DNA of 25,746 bases. Source: VGEM01 sp033764265 (GTDB taxonomy: Bacteria > Pseudomonadota > Alphaproteobacteria > Rhodospirillales > Rhodospirillaceae). The notes below the pieces were generated by a model that was not told the DNA's origin, did no database searches, and saw nothing but the letters and a program-made list of their open reading frames with translations. The DNA is taken from assembly GCA_033764265.1 (NCBI GenBank), contig JANRJB010000403.1:1-25746 (forward strand). Direction: 5' to 3'. Below, piece by piece: positions 8,761-15,794 of the stretch; the first letter of the stretch is position 1, and the number at the start of each line of letters is the position of its first letter. The translations under genes and the position numbers were made by a program.

Positions 8761-8779
8761 TATGACAGGCCCTGTCATA
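8761..8779. promoter_or_regulatory. Perfect 19-bp palindrome of two CTGTCAT units
   Basis: TATGACAGGCCCTGTCATA has 9-bp perfect arms around a central C. Each arm contains CTGTCAT facing outwards, and each is followed by an AT-rich tetramer (AAAT or ATTT), as in Pho boxes. On the plus side a weak second half-site (AATTCAT, 8783-8789) is in phase. It may be a pair of inverted PhoB half-sites or the operator of a different dimeric regulator. Confidence 0.5.
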
Positions 8780-8836
8780 TTTAATTCATCGAACCCATTG
8801 AAGAATCATGTTTTCGGGTCTGAAATTTTTCGCTAA

Positions 8837-8854
8837 ACTTCATACAGCTGTCAT
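8837..8854 (+). promoter_or_regulatory. Pho box upstream of the TPR gene
   Basis: ACTTCAT-ACAG-CTGTCAT is an 11-bp-period direct repeat matching PhoB half-sites (CTTTCAT/CTGTCAT). It lies 40 bp upstream of the start codon at 8895. The second half is perfect, the first differs at one or two bases, and AT-rich AAAT follows. Confidence 0.6.
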
Positions 8855-8894
8855 AAATAAGTCGCTTTGACGGCCTTGGCACAGGGAGGTTCAG

Positions 8895-9257
8895 ATGATG
8901 CGGTACACTGGTTTATTCGGACTTGCGGCATTGTTTGCTGTATCGGCCGTGCCGGCTCAGGCTGGACAAGCCGCCGATCTGGGCTACGCCGCGATCGAGC
9001 GGGGCGACTGGGGGACCGCGGAATCCCAGTTGCGGGCCGGCCTGGTCGCCGTTCCGGACGATCCCATGCACATGGTGAACTTGGCGTTCGTGCTGCAACA
9101 GCAAGGTAAGGCTGGCGAAGCGGCCGATCTGTACCGCCGGGTCCTCGAGATGAAATCCAATCCCCGGGTCGCGATCGGTTCGGAAGACCGTCAGCGCGGC
9201 GTGCGCGTCAAGTCGATCGCGACGAAGGGTATGGCGGCGATCGAAAACGGCCGCTGA
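8895..9257 (+). CDS. Small exported tetratricopeptide-repeat protein
   Basis: The 120-residue product has a Sec signal peptide (cleavage probably after AQA, residue 23) and two TPR-like helix pairs at about 27-56 (GYAAIERGDWGTAESQL) and 57-90 (MVNLAFVLQQQGKAGEAADLYRRVLEM). TPR units are protein-binding, so a periplasmic adaptor or chaperone role is likely. The start is supported by AGGGAGG seven to ten bases upstream; an adjacent second ATG would also work. It is divergent from the lipoprotein operon, has its own Pho-box-like site and ends at a strong terminator, so it is a single-gene unit. A link to the type II system or its substrate is inferred from the shared control sites only. Confidence 0.8.
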   Translation: MMRYTGLFGLAALFAVSAVPAQAGQAADLGYAAIERGDWGTAESQLRAGLVAVPDDPMHMVNLAFVLQQQGKAGEAADLYRRVLEMKSNPRVAIGSEDRQRGVRVKSIATKGMAAIENGR

Positions 9258-9290
9258 GTTCGCGCACAATCAAGATTTCACGTTGCGAAG

Positions 9291-9323
9291 CCGCCGCTCC
9301 ACCCGGAGCGGCGGTTTTGTTTT
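9291..9323 (+). terminator. Intrinsic terminator after the TPR gene
   Basis: CCGCCGCTCC pairs perfectly with GGAGCGGCGG around an ACCC loop and is followed by TTTTGTTTT. It begins 34 bp after the TPR stop codon. It is the best rho-independent terminator seen in the window. Confidence 0.9.
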
Positions 9324-9604
9324 GCGGTAGGTCGCTGATCCAAGCTTTGCTTGTGACAGTTGCGTTGCGGTTTCATTGCGATTCAGCGGCATTGATCATG
9401 ACACTTCGGTGAAAATTTGTTGCCCGAAGTGTTACCGTTCGATTGCGCGTTAGCTCGATATTTCCGCAGTAAGTATGCCTTGTCCGGCGCTCGCACCGGC
9501 GGCGGACGGCCCCCAAGTCATATCCGTTGGCTTGCCCATGGCCCGGTCCCGTGAAACAACGCCGGCCAACTCAAGTTCTCCTATTTGGCCGTGGATCGTT
9601 TTCG
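9324..9604. other. Gene-free stretch upstream of the 9605 gene
   Basis: This stretch is less G+C-rich than its surroundings at 9340-9470, where an inverted repeat (9401-9432) sits. No promoter hexamer pair or Shine-Dalgarno sequence is convincing. Open frames crossing it look non-coding. Confidence 0.5.
9401..9432. promoter_or_regulatory. Inverted repeat with 9-bp perfect arms
   Basis: ACACTTCGG (9401-9409) and CCGAAGTGT (9424-9432) are exact reverse complements separated by 14 mostly A/T bases. No T-run follows, so it is not a terminator. Its position about 170 bp upstream of the next gene suits an operator or an RNA hairpin in a leader; no regulator is identifiable. Confidence 0.4.
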
Positions 9605-10270
9605 ATGATACTTCCGAAAGTTCAGGCCGTTGCCGTGGTTGCATTGCTGATGCCGTGCGCGTGGGCAACGTTGGCATCCGCCGCCCCGACTTCGTCGGAG
9701 CGGCTGGGCATCGGCTTCGCGGTCGCGTCGCTGCCGGCCGAGACCACGCCGACCGATGCCGTCGCGGAAACGCTGCGCACGGCGATCGAACTCCGCAAGG
9801 CGGCCCAGGGCTTGGATACGCCGCTAAACCGGTCCGAGCGGATCGAACCCGTGGCGGTCAGCCGGCGCATTCAAGCCCACCAGTCCGTTATCGATTTCGC
9901 CGCAGCGATCGGCCAAGGCATGAGCGCCGCGGCGACCGCCGAGCAGCGCGCGGAACTGGCCGACCGCCTCGCCACCGTGGTGGACGCGGCCCGCCAGGAA
10001 GCCGCCGGCGACCTGACCGACTTGATAACGGATCGCACCGCCCTGCCCGATGGCTGGTTTCTAACCGCGCGCTATGGCGCCGACGCCGAACTGGCCGCCG
10101 CCAGGCTGTTGGCGCGCGCAATCATCGATGCGGCCATGCTCTCCACATTGGCGGAACGCGTTGAGGGTTTGGCCGAGCGCGGCGACGCAAGTGCCGAAGC
10201 CGCCGCCATTCTGCGCGATGCGTCCCGGCCCGCTCAGGGGTCCGCGCGCCGCGCGGCGGTGCGCTTCTAA
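9605..10270 (+). CDS. Exported protein of unknown function
   Basis: I do not recognise this 221-residue product. It begins with a clear Sec signal peptide (MILPKVQAVAVVALLMP, cleavage near ASA at about residue 26). The rest is alanine-rich and probably almost all alpha-helical, with charged heptad-like stretches (ERIEPVAVSRRIQAH, EQRAELADRLATVVDAARQEA). There are no membrane segments after the signal and no metal- or nucleotide-binding motif. The start is chosen because the signal peptide begins there; there is no clear Shine-Dalgarno sequence, and the frame is open 78 bp further upstream. The gene stands alone, 180 bp before another unrecognised gene on the same strand. Confidence 0.65.
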   Translation: MILPKVQAVAVVALLMPCAWATLASAAPTSSERLGIGFAVASLPAETTPTDAVAETLRTAIELRKAAQGLDTPLNRSERIEPVAVSRRIQAHQSVIDFAAAIGQGMSAAATAEQRAELADRLATVVDAARQEAAGDLTDLITDRTALPDGWFLTARYGADAELAAARLLARAIIDAAMLSTLAERVEGLAERGDASAEAAAILRDASRPAQGSARRAAVRF

Positions 10271-10450
10271 GGGGCCATCGCGGGGCCATTATCGCCGACG
10301 CACCCGTGACGCGCACATGACTGCTGCGTTTCACAAAAGTTTCACCGCCCTGCAGCACGCGTTTCAATAGCTTCGCCTCATAACCGGGCAGCGATGCCGG
10401 GACTGATTCCCGGCCCGGCGCATCGGTGCTGCGTCTTGGGTCGCGGGCAC

Positions 10451-11362
10451 ATGCCACAGTCCCGAACTACGAACGATCGCGATCGGATTGAATCAATCCT
10501 CGAAAGTCCGCCGAAGTTTTCGGGCACGGACGTCGCAGCCGTCATCGCCACTTGCGTGCGACCGATTCCCAAAAGTAGCGTTGAACTCGATTTTGTCGAA
10601 CTTCACGGCAGCGCCATACGCACCGTGATCCGCGATGTGCCGCGCGCTGAGGCGGTGATGCATTTGTTGCGGCGGGCGATGACCGAGTACCTGGTGGCCA
10701 AGACACTCGACACCGAGACTACGTCCGATGCCATTCAACACCGCCTGAAACTAATTCAGGACGCCGCCGAACGGCTCGAGCGCGCGCTTGGCATTCGCGT
10801 CGCGTCCGGCAGACCCGCTGCGATCCCGCCCTGGACCATCAGCAAACACCTGTTGCGCGCCGTCGACCGGTCGCCCGCGCATGGCGGAGCGACAGCGCGG
10901 GGCGCCGGCCGCGCAGGATTGGTCGGCGACCCGCGCCAGGCGCAATTGATGCAGACCCTGGATGCATTCGCCGGCGCGATCCGCGGCGTGCAACAGCTGA
11001 GCGCCTGGTCGAAATCGGCCGCACGCTCGGCCAAGTCGATCGCGGGCGCACGCCGGCGTTTGCGCGATCGGGCGTTCGAGGACCTGGTTCTGGCGTTGAT
11101 GCGTGTTTGGACCGAGACTCTGGGGCAGGATCTGGCCCTGGCTGGCGGATTGCGGCGTGGTCCGGGCCGCTGGTCGCCGTTGCCGGATGCACTCGGCCAT
11201 TTCGTGGCGTTCGTTCAGGCGTGTCTTTCGCCCATGGGCCTGGCCCAGTCCAAGCGCGACATCTCCGACACCGCTTTGCGGCTGTTTCGCGAACGCATCC
11301 GGCATGATCGACCGGGGAACGGCGCCGATCCGACGCCCGCGCTGCTCGCCGCTGGCGTCTAG
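10451..11362 (+). CDS. Helical cytoplasmic protein of unknown function
   Basis: I do not recognise this 303-residue product. It has no signal peptide or membrane segment. It is rich in Arg/Lys and Ala and looks mostly helical, with amphipathic stretches such as DAIQHRLKLIQDAAERLERAL and a basic segment (SAARSAKSIAGARRRLRDRAFEDLVLAL). The ATG at 10451 is my preferred start; the frame also has an ATG at 10394, directly before a GCCGGG/CCCGGC hairpin (10396-10414). Neither has a good ribosome site. The stop codon overlaps the stop of the convergent lipoprotein gene inside a shared CTAG. Base composition is not obviously different from neighbouring genes, so I see no sign of recent transfer. Confidence 0.6.
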   Translation: MPQSRTTNDRDRIESILESPPKFSGTDVAAVIATCVRPIPKSSVELDFVELHGSAIRTVIRDVPRAEAVMHLLRRAMTEYLVAKTLDTETTSDAIQHRLKLIQDAAERLERALGIRVASGRPAAIPPWTISKHLLRAVDRSPAHGGATARGAGRAGLVGDPRQAQLMQTLDAFAGAIRGVQQLSAWSKSAARSAKSIAGARRRLRDRAFEDLVLALMRVWTETLGQDLALAGGLRRGPGRWSPLPDALGHFVAFVQACLSPMGLAQSKRDISDTALRLFRERIRHDRPGNGADPTPALLAAGV

Positions 11363-12432
11363 CCCGGCGGTTCGGCAACGCGCGATATGCGGTCGCCAAA
11401 CACGGTGCCGAGAAAAATACCTCCGTCGTGGATCAGCGCGACCGACGCCCCCGGGATGGTGCCCTGCCGATGGTCATAGACCGTCGTGGTCTGCAGCGTG
11501 TTTGGATCCACGGCGACGACCGCGAAATCGAAACTGCACGGCTTGCCGCCCAGAGAACGGCAGCCGCTGGTGCCGATCAATTTGATGCCCGTATGCCCGA
11601 CCGCGATCAGCCGGCCGTCGGCGGCGCGCGTGATGTTGTCGGGCTGGATCGGCAGATCGACCGTGCGGGCGGCTCCGCCGGCGACATTCACCACGGTCAA
11701 CGTCTCGCCGTAGGTCGCCGCGACATACACCATGCCGGTGGCCGGATCGGCCTCGATGCCGTTGGGAAACGAGGCGTCGCTGTTCGCGACCTTCCGCCAA
11801 CCGGTGTCGGGCGACCAGGTCACGGCATAGCCCGAGTTCAAGCCCAGAAAAAAACGCACCGTCGACCACCACGTCCGCGGCCCGTCGTACATGTGGGTGG
11901 CGACGAAACTGTCAGGTGACAGCGCCGCCACGTCGTTGATGATGTAGTCCTTGGGTATGTCGACGCAACCGCGCCAGACGAGCGAAAGGCCGGTGGCGTT
12001 GGCGCCGACTTCATAGCGCTCGATGTGCTGGCCGCTGTCGGCGTTGACGACGAACAGGATCAGTCGGCCGTCGCCGGCTTGATGCAAATGGAACCCACGC
12101 GGTTTCAGAAACACGGGCATCGGGCCGCAGCGCGGGTACGGATCGCCCGAGATCTCCCCGCCGTCTGTCGGTGCCAATCTGACCATCGATCCATCGCTGG
12201 GATTCAACGCGACGATCTGGCCCGATGTTGTGCTCGACCCCAGCACGCTCACCAACAACCACGGCGTTCCCGGAACCGCGGCGATGTCCTCGGGCTTCTC
12301 CATTCCGCAATAAACGGTGATTTCGCCGGACGAAACACAATCCGCGATCAGTTTCGGTGGCGGCGCGCACGCAGCCACCCCCAGCGCCAGAGCAGCTGCG
12401 GCCGCGAAAGCCAAGGCCGATCGGTTGGTCAT
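11359..12432 (-). CDS. SMP-30/gluconolactonase-like beta-propeller lipoprotein
   Basis: The 357-residue product has a lipoprotein signal (lipobox VAAC, Cys22). The following sequence has repeated beta-propeller strands: ITVYCGMEKPEDIAAVPGTPWLLVS, PRGFHLHQAGDGRLILFVVN, YIINDVAALSPDSFVAT, FPNGIEADPATGMVYVAA and DNITRAADGRLIAVGHTG. The N-D and FPNGI-D patterns recall the calcium-binding sites of SMP-30, gluconolactonase and paraoxonase propellers. A lactonase or esterase activity is possible, but an inactive binding role is also possible. Several cysteines suggest disulphides. Its start overlaps the stop of the solute-binding-protein gene by four bases (ATGA), so it is the last gene of the catabolic operon. 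Confidence 0.75.
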   Translation of the reverse strand: MTNRSALAFAAAAALALGVAACAPPPKLIADCVSSGEITVYCGMEKPEDIAAVPGTPWLLVSVLGSSTTSGQIVALNPSDGSMVRLAPTDGGEISGDPYPRCGPMPVFLKPRGFHLHQAGDGRLILFVVNADSGQHIERYEVGANATGLSLVWRGCVDIPKDYIINDVAALSPDSFVATHMYDGPRTWWSTVRFFLGLNSGYAVTWSPDTGWRKVANSDASFPNGIEADPATGMVYVAATYGETLTVVNVAGGAARTVDLPIQPDNITRAADGRLIAVGHTGIKLIGTSGCRSLGGKPCSFDFAVVAVDPNTLQTTTVYDHRQGTIPGASVALIHDGGIFLGTVFGDRISRVAEPPG

Positions 12433-13937
12433 TGTATCCCGAACCCGATGTTCTCGAACACGATGCCCGTCGGCCGCATCTCAAAGACCTCGATGCGCGG
12501 GCTGTGAGCCACAGTATACACCGAATTGGTCAACCAGATCGCCGGTGCCAGATCGTGCAGCCGGGCCATGATGCCCTGCAGCATCTTCTCGCGCTTGTCG
12601 CGCGACAGTTCCCGGCTGGAAGCCCTGATCTCGGGCACCAGGCTGTCCTCGCAGAAGAACGGGTTGACCTTCAGGCACGAGAAATACTCGATGGCGCGGA
12701 TCGGGTCCTGGAACGCGGCATTGTTCCAGATGAGGTGAAACGCGTCGGCCTCACCCCAGTCGGCGGCCGCGTATTTGCGCGAGTAATCGGCGAACGTGAT
12801 CGACCCCAACGTGACGCGCACGCCGACGGCCGCCAGGTCCTGCGCGACCTGTTGATACAAGAGCGCATCGGGCGTGGCGTTGTCGACCACCACTTCGATG
12901 CGCATGTCGAAACCGTCGGGATAACCCGCCTCGATCAGCAGCGCCTTCGCGCGCGCGGGATCGTATGGATATGGCTTGACCTCGGGGTTGAAACCGAAGG
13001 TGTCGCGGCCCGCGCCCTGCCCCGCCGGTTCGGCAAAACCAAGCATGATGTGCCGGGCGATAGAGTCTTTGTCGACCGCAAAGTTGAGCGCCTGTCGCAC
13101 GCGCACGTCCTTGAGCGGATGATCGCCGGCGTGAAGGTTGGGCAACGCAATCGACTTGATTTGCGGATTCTGAAACACCAGAGCCTTCAGGCCCATGCCC
13201 TCCACGGTCGCCACATCGTCAACATGCAGGCCGGTGACGACATCGGTCTGACGGGAGATCAGGCTTTGCAGCCGCGCCGTCTTGTCGGGCACCAGGCGAT
13301 ATTCCAGGCGCGATACCTCGGCCGGAGCGCGCCACGATCCGGCGTGGCGGCCAAGCACAGCAAGCGCCGTGCCCTCGCGCCACGCGGTCAGCCTGAACGG
13401 GCCAGTTCCGACCGGCGCGCGCGTGAAGGCATCGACGCCGGCCCCGTCCCAGGCCGCGACATCGACAATCATCATGACCGCCAACCGGTTGGGCAGGATG
13501 GCGTCGGGCTCGGCGGTTTCGATCTCGACCGTCATTGGGTCGATGGCGCGGGCGCCGCGCACGCTCTGCAATTCAGCGGCGATCAGATAGCGGGCCATTT
13601 CCGGGCGTTTGAGCAAGGCGAGCACGTCAACGACATCCTGGGCGGTGAACGGCTTGCCGTTGTGGAACGTAACTCCCGGCCGGAGCATAAAGCGCCATGT
13701 CGTCGGCGATGTATTGGTCCACGACAGCGCCAATCCCGGCTCGGGACCGCCGGTCCAGCCCAGCCGGGTCACGCCGTCGAACACCGACAGCCACATCTCG
13801 CTCGACGGTTGGCTCGCGCCGGAGAATGGATTGCCGAGCGTCGGCGGGAACGCGGCGACGGCCGCGCGCACCGTCTCGGCGCGCGCGCCTGCGGGTGCTA
13901 GCGCAAGCAAAAGTGCAAAGGCAATCGCGCGCCGCAT
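12429..13937 (-). CDS. Family 5 extracellular solute-binding protein (peptide/nickel type)
   Basis: The 502-residue product has a Sec signal peptide (cleavage near ARA, about residue 20) and the standard SBP family 5 features. These include WRFMLRPGVTFHNGKPFTAQDVV near 80-102, GTGPFRL, DVRVRQALNFAVDKDSI near 280-295 and YDPARAKALLIEAGYPDGF. Such proteins bind peptides, opines, metals or sugars in the periplasm and deliver them to an ABC permease. No permease or ATPase gene is present next to it or anywhere in the window, so it is an orphan binding protein or works with a distant transporter. It starts nine bases after the stop of the thiamine-diphosphate enzyme gene and overlaps the next gene by four bases. 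Confidence 0.88.
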   Translation of the reverse strand: MRRAIAFALLLALAPAGARAETVRAAVAAFPPTLGNPFSGASQPSSEMWLSVFDGVTRLGWTGGPEPGLALSWTNTSPTTWRFMLRPGVTFHNGKPFTAQDVVDVLALLKRPEMARYLIAAELQSVRGARAIDPMTVEIETAEPDAILPNRLAVMMIVDVAAWDGAGVDAFTRAPVGTGPFRLTAWREGTALAVLGRHAGSWRAPAEVSRLEYRLVPDKTARLQSLISRQTDVVTGLHVDDVATVEGMGLKALVFQNPQIKSIALPNLHAGDHPLKDVRVRQALNFAVDKDSIARHIMLGFAEPAGQGAGRDTFGFNPEVKPYPYDPARAKALLIEAGYPDGFDMRIEVVVDNATPDALLYQQVAQDLAAVGVRVTLGSITFADYSRKYAAADWGEADAFHLIWNNAAFQDPIRAIEYFSCLKVNPFFCEDSLVPEIRASSRELSRDKREKMLQGIMARLHDLAPAIWLTNSVYTVAHSPRIEVFEMRPTGIVFENIGFGIQ

Positions 13938-13946
13938 GGCCCGACT

Positions 13947-15689
13947 TTACGCGACTTCCGGCGAGTAGTGCGCCGCATGGCTGGCGGGCAAGTCCTCGAA
14001 GGTGATCATCTGCAGGCGCGGGTCTTTCTTGCGCTCGAGGCCGGCATCCGGGTCGGTCAGAATGTTGATGATGGTGGTGCGGTTGGCGGCGAAGGCACGG
14101 CGCAGGGCCGGGGCAATCTCGGTCGGCGCCTCGACTCGCTCACCGTTCAGGCCATAGACGGTGGCGATGGCTTCATAGGCGCATTGGCCCAGTTCGCAGT
14201 TGATGTTGCGTCCGGACGAGTGGAGCTGACCGTTCTTCTCGGTGCCCCAGGCGCCATCGTTGGCGATGACGCAGACGATCTTGAGGCCGGCCAGGGCGGC
14301 CGCGTTCCATTCACTGGAATAGAAGCCGAACGCGCCGTCGCCGGTGACCAGCACGACCGGGCGTTCGGCGCGCTTGGCCTTGGTCGCCAGTTCGCGTTCC
14401 CCGGCCGCAGCGCCGATGGCAAGCCCGGTGCCGATCCCCATGGAGCCGAGCGGATAGTGATCGAGATAGCAGCGTTCGCCCGCGATGCGCACCACGCCGT
14501 GCATCCAGTTGAGCGCGTCCGCGCCATCCCCGACGAAGATCGCTTCGCGCGGCATCGCGGTCATCAGCTCGCGGCCGATGCGATAGGGATGGATTTTGCC
14601 GGTCTCGTTGCGGCCCAACTGTTCGATCCGGTCCAGCCTCGCCTTCATGCCCGCCTTGACCCAGTCGGGCTTGCCCTTGGCCTTGAATCCGCGGCGCTTG
14701 AGTTCGGCGTTCAGCTTGGTCATGGTCAGCGCCGCGTCGCCCAGCAAGGGCACGTCGATGCGACGGTTGCGGCCGAATTCCTCGGCCTCGATGTCGATCT
14801 GCGCGAATTTGGCCGCGGCGCTGAATCGCGGGGCCATGCCGTAGCCGATGCGCTGGGTCAGCCGCTGGCCGACCACCAGCACCGCGTCGGCGTGCTTGGC
14901 CGCCACCTGGGCCAGCGGCCAGCCGAACCCAAGTTCAAGGTCCTCGGGCACCAGCCCGCGCCCGAGCGCATGGCCGAACACCGGCAGCTGATAGGTGCGC
15001 GACAGTTCCCTCAGTGACGAACCGGCGCCGGCGCGAGCGGCACCGCTGCCGGCCAGCACAAGCGGGCGTTCGGCTGACATGAGCAAGTCAGCGGCGGCGG
15101 CCACCGCGGCATCGGACGCCTCGGCGATGTTCAGCGGCAGCGGATGGGGGTCGAGCGGTGCGTCGGCATCGACCAGCGCGCCTTCCACGTTCTGCGGGAC
15201 GCCCAATACGGCCACTCCGGGGCGCCCCGACGTGGCGGCGCGGATGGCGGCGTGGAGATACTCCGCCATGCGATCGGCGGACGGCACCGTATGCGCCCAC
15301 TTTACGAACGGCTTGACCATGTCGAGCGGATCGCCGGTTTCCTCGCCGGCGGACTCGCGGCCCTTGGCGGGATGGACCGAGGCCATCAGCACGACCGGCG
15401 AACAGGCCAGCTGGGCGGTGCGAACCCCGCCCATGGCATTGGGCATACCCTGAAAGCCGGCAATCATGGCGATGCCCGGCTTGCCCGTCACGCGCGCGTA
15501 ACCATCGGCAGCGCCCACGGTCGCGCTCTCATGCCGCCCCGAGATCACGTTCAATCCCGCATCGGCGAACGCATACAGGGCATGCGCATGGGCCGCCCCG
15601 GCCAGGCAGAACGTGGTGTCGATGCCGTAATTTCTCAGAATCCGGCAGATCACTTCGCCGGCCGTGATGCGATTGGTTTTGTCGGTCAT
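13947..15689 (-). CDS. Thiamine-diphosphate-dependent enzyme, acetolactate-synthase-like
   Basis: The 580-residue product has the three-domain layout of the acetolactate synthase/benzoylformate decarboxylase superfamily. The N-terminal domain contains the activating glutamate (E54 in GRHESATVGAADGYAR). A middle domain covers about 190-330. The C-terminal domain carries the cofactor motif GDGAFGFYSSEWNAA...NDGAWG (GDG 450-452, N477). It has no signal peptide and is the only clearly cytoplasmic enzyme of the operon. Reactions known for this fold include decarboxylation of 2-oxo acids and carboligation; the sequence alone does not fix the substrate. ATG 15689 is chosen because AGGGA lies six bases upstream; the open frame continues 75 bp upstream without a better start. 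It does not look like a housekeeping IlvB, since no IlvN-type regulatory subunit gene is adjacent. Confidence 0.85.
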   Translation of the reverse strand: MTDKTNRITAGEVICRILRNYGIDTTFCLAGAAHAHALYAFADAGLNVISGRHESATVGAADGYARVTGKPGIAMIAGFQGMPNAMGGVRTAQLACSPVVLMASVHPAKGRESAGEETGDPLDMVKPFVKWAHTVPSADRMAEYLHAAIRAATSGRPGVAVLGVPQNVEGALVDADAPLDPHPLPLNIAEASDAAVAAAADLLMSAERPLVLAGSGAARAGAGSSLRELSRTYQLPVFGHALGRGLVPEDLELGFGWPLAQVAAKHADAVLVVGQRLTQRIGYGMAPRFSAAAKFAQIDIEAEEFGRNRRIDVPLLGDAALTMTKLNAELKRRGFKAKGKPDWVKAGMKARLDRIEQLGRNETGKIHPYRIGRELMTAMPREAIFVGDGADALNWMHGVVRIAGERCYLDHYPLGSMGIGTGLAIGAAAGERELATKAKRAERPVVLVTGDGAFGFYSSEWNAAALAGLKIVCVIANDGAWGTEKNGQLHSSGRNINCELGQCAYEAIATVYGLNGERVEAPTEIAPALRRAFAANRTTIINILTDPDAGLERKKDPRLQMITFEDLPASHAAHYSPEVA

Positions 15690-15763
15690 GGGTGTCCCTG
15701 AATACGCGCTTGCTGCGGCCCGGCAGCGTACACCGCCCGCGCCCGTACGCGCAGCAGCCGACA

Positions 15764-15789
15764 ACTATACTCCCACATGCTGAGAGTAT
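15764..15789 (-). promoter_or_regulatory. Possible internal promoter with inverted repeat
   Basis: The 105-bp spacer between the second amine oxidase and the thiamine-diphosphate enzyme is the longest in the operon. It contains ATACTC (15767-15772) and GAGTAT (15784-15789), an inverted repeat. On the minus strand a TATAGT hexamer (15769-15764) overlaps one arm. No good -35 was found at 17 or 18 bp. This may be a secondary promoter with an operator; the evidence is modest. Confidence 0.35.
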
Positions 15790-15794
15790 GACTG

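Larger units (their letters stand above)
8393..8894. other. Divergent intergenic region with PhoB-like sites
   Basis: This 502-bp gene-free stretch lies between the lipoprotein operon (minus) and the TPR gene (plus). It holds a near-consensus Pho box facing the lipoprotein, one facing the TPR gene, and a palindrome of two CTGTCAT units. The middle (about 8725-8865) is much richer in A+T than its surroundings, as expected of promoters. Open frames across it have no coding character that I would trust. Confidence 0.7.

Noticed and set aside
8535..8784. Short open frames in the divergent region, as candidate small genes
   Set aside because: They lack ribosome sites and signals and run through the predicted Pho boxes and AT-rich promoter DNA.
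10396..10414. GCCGGG/CCCGGC hairpin as a terminator or riboswitch
   Set aside because: The stem is only 6 bp with no T-run and no recognisable aptamer; such stems are frequent by chance at this G+C content.
12357..13901. 514-codon open frame on the plus strand
   Set aside because: It is antisense to the solute-binding-protein gene, which has unambiguous family motifs.
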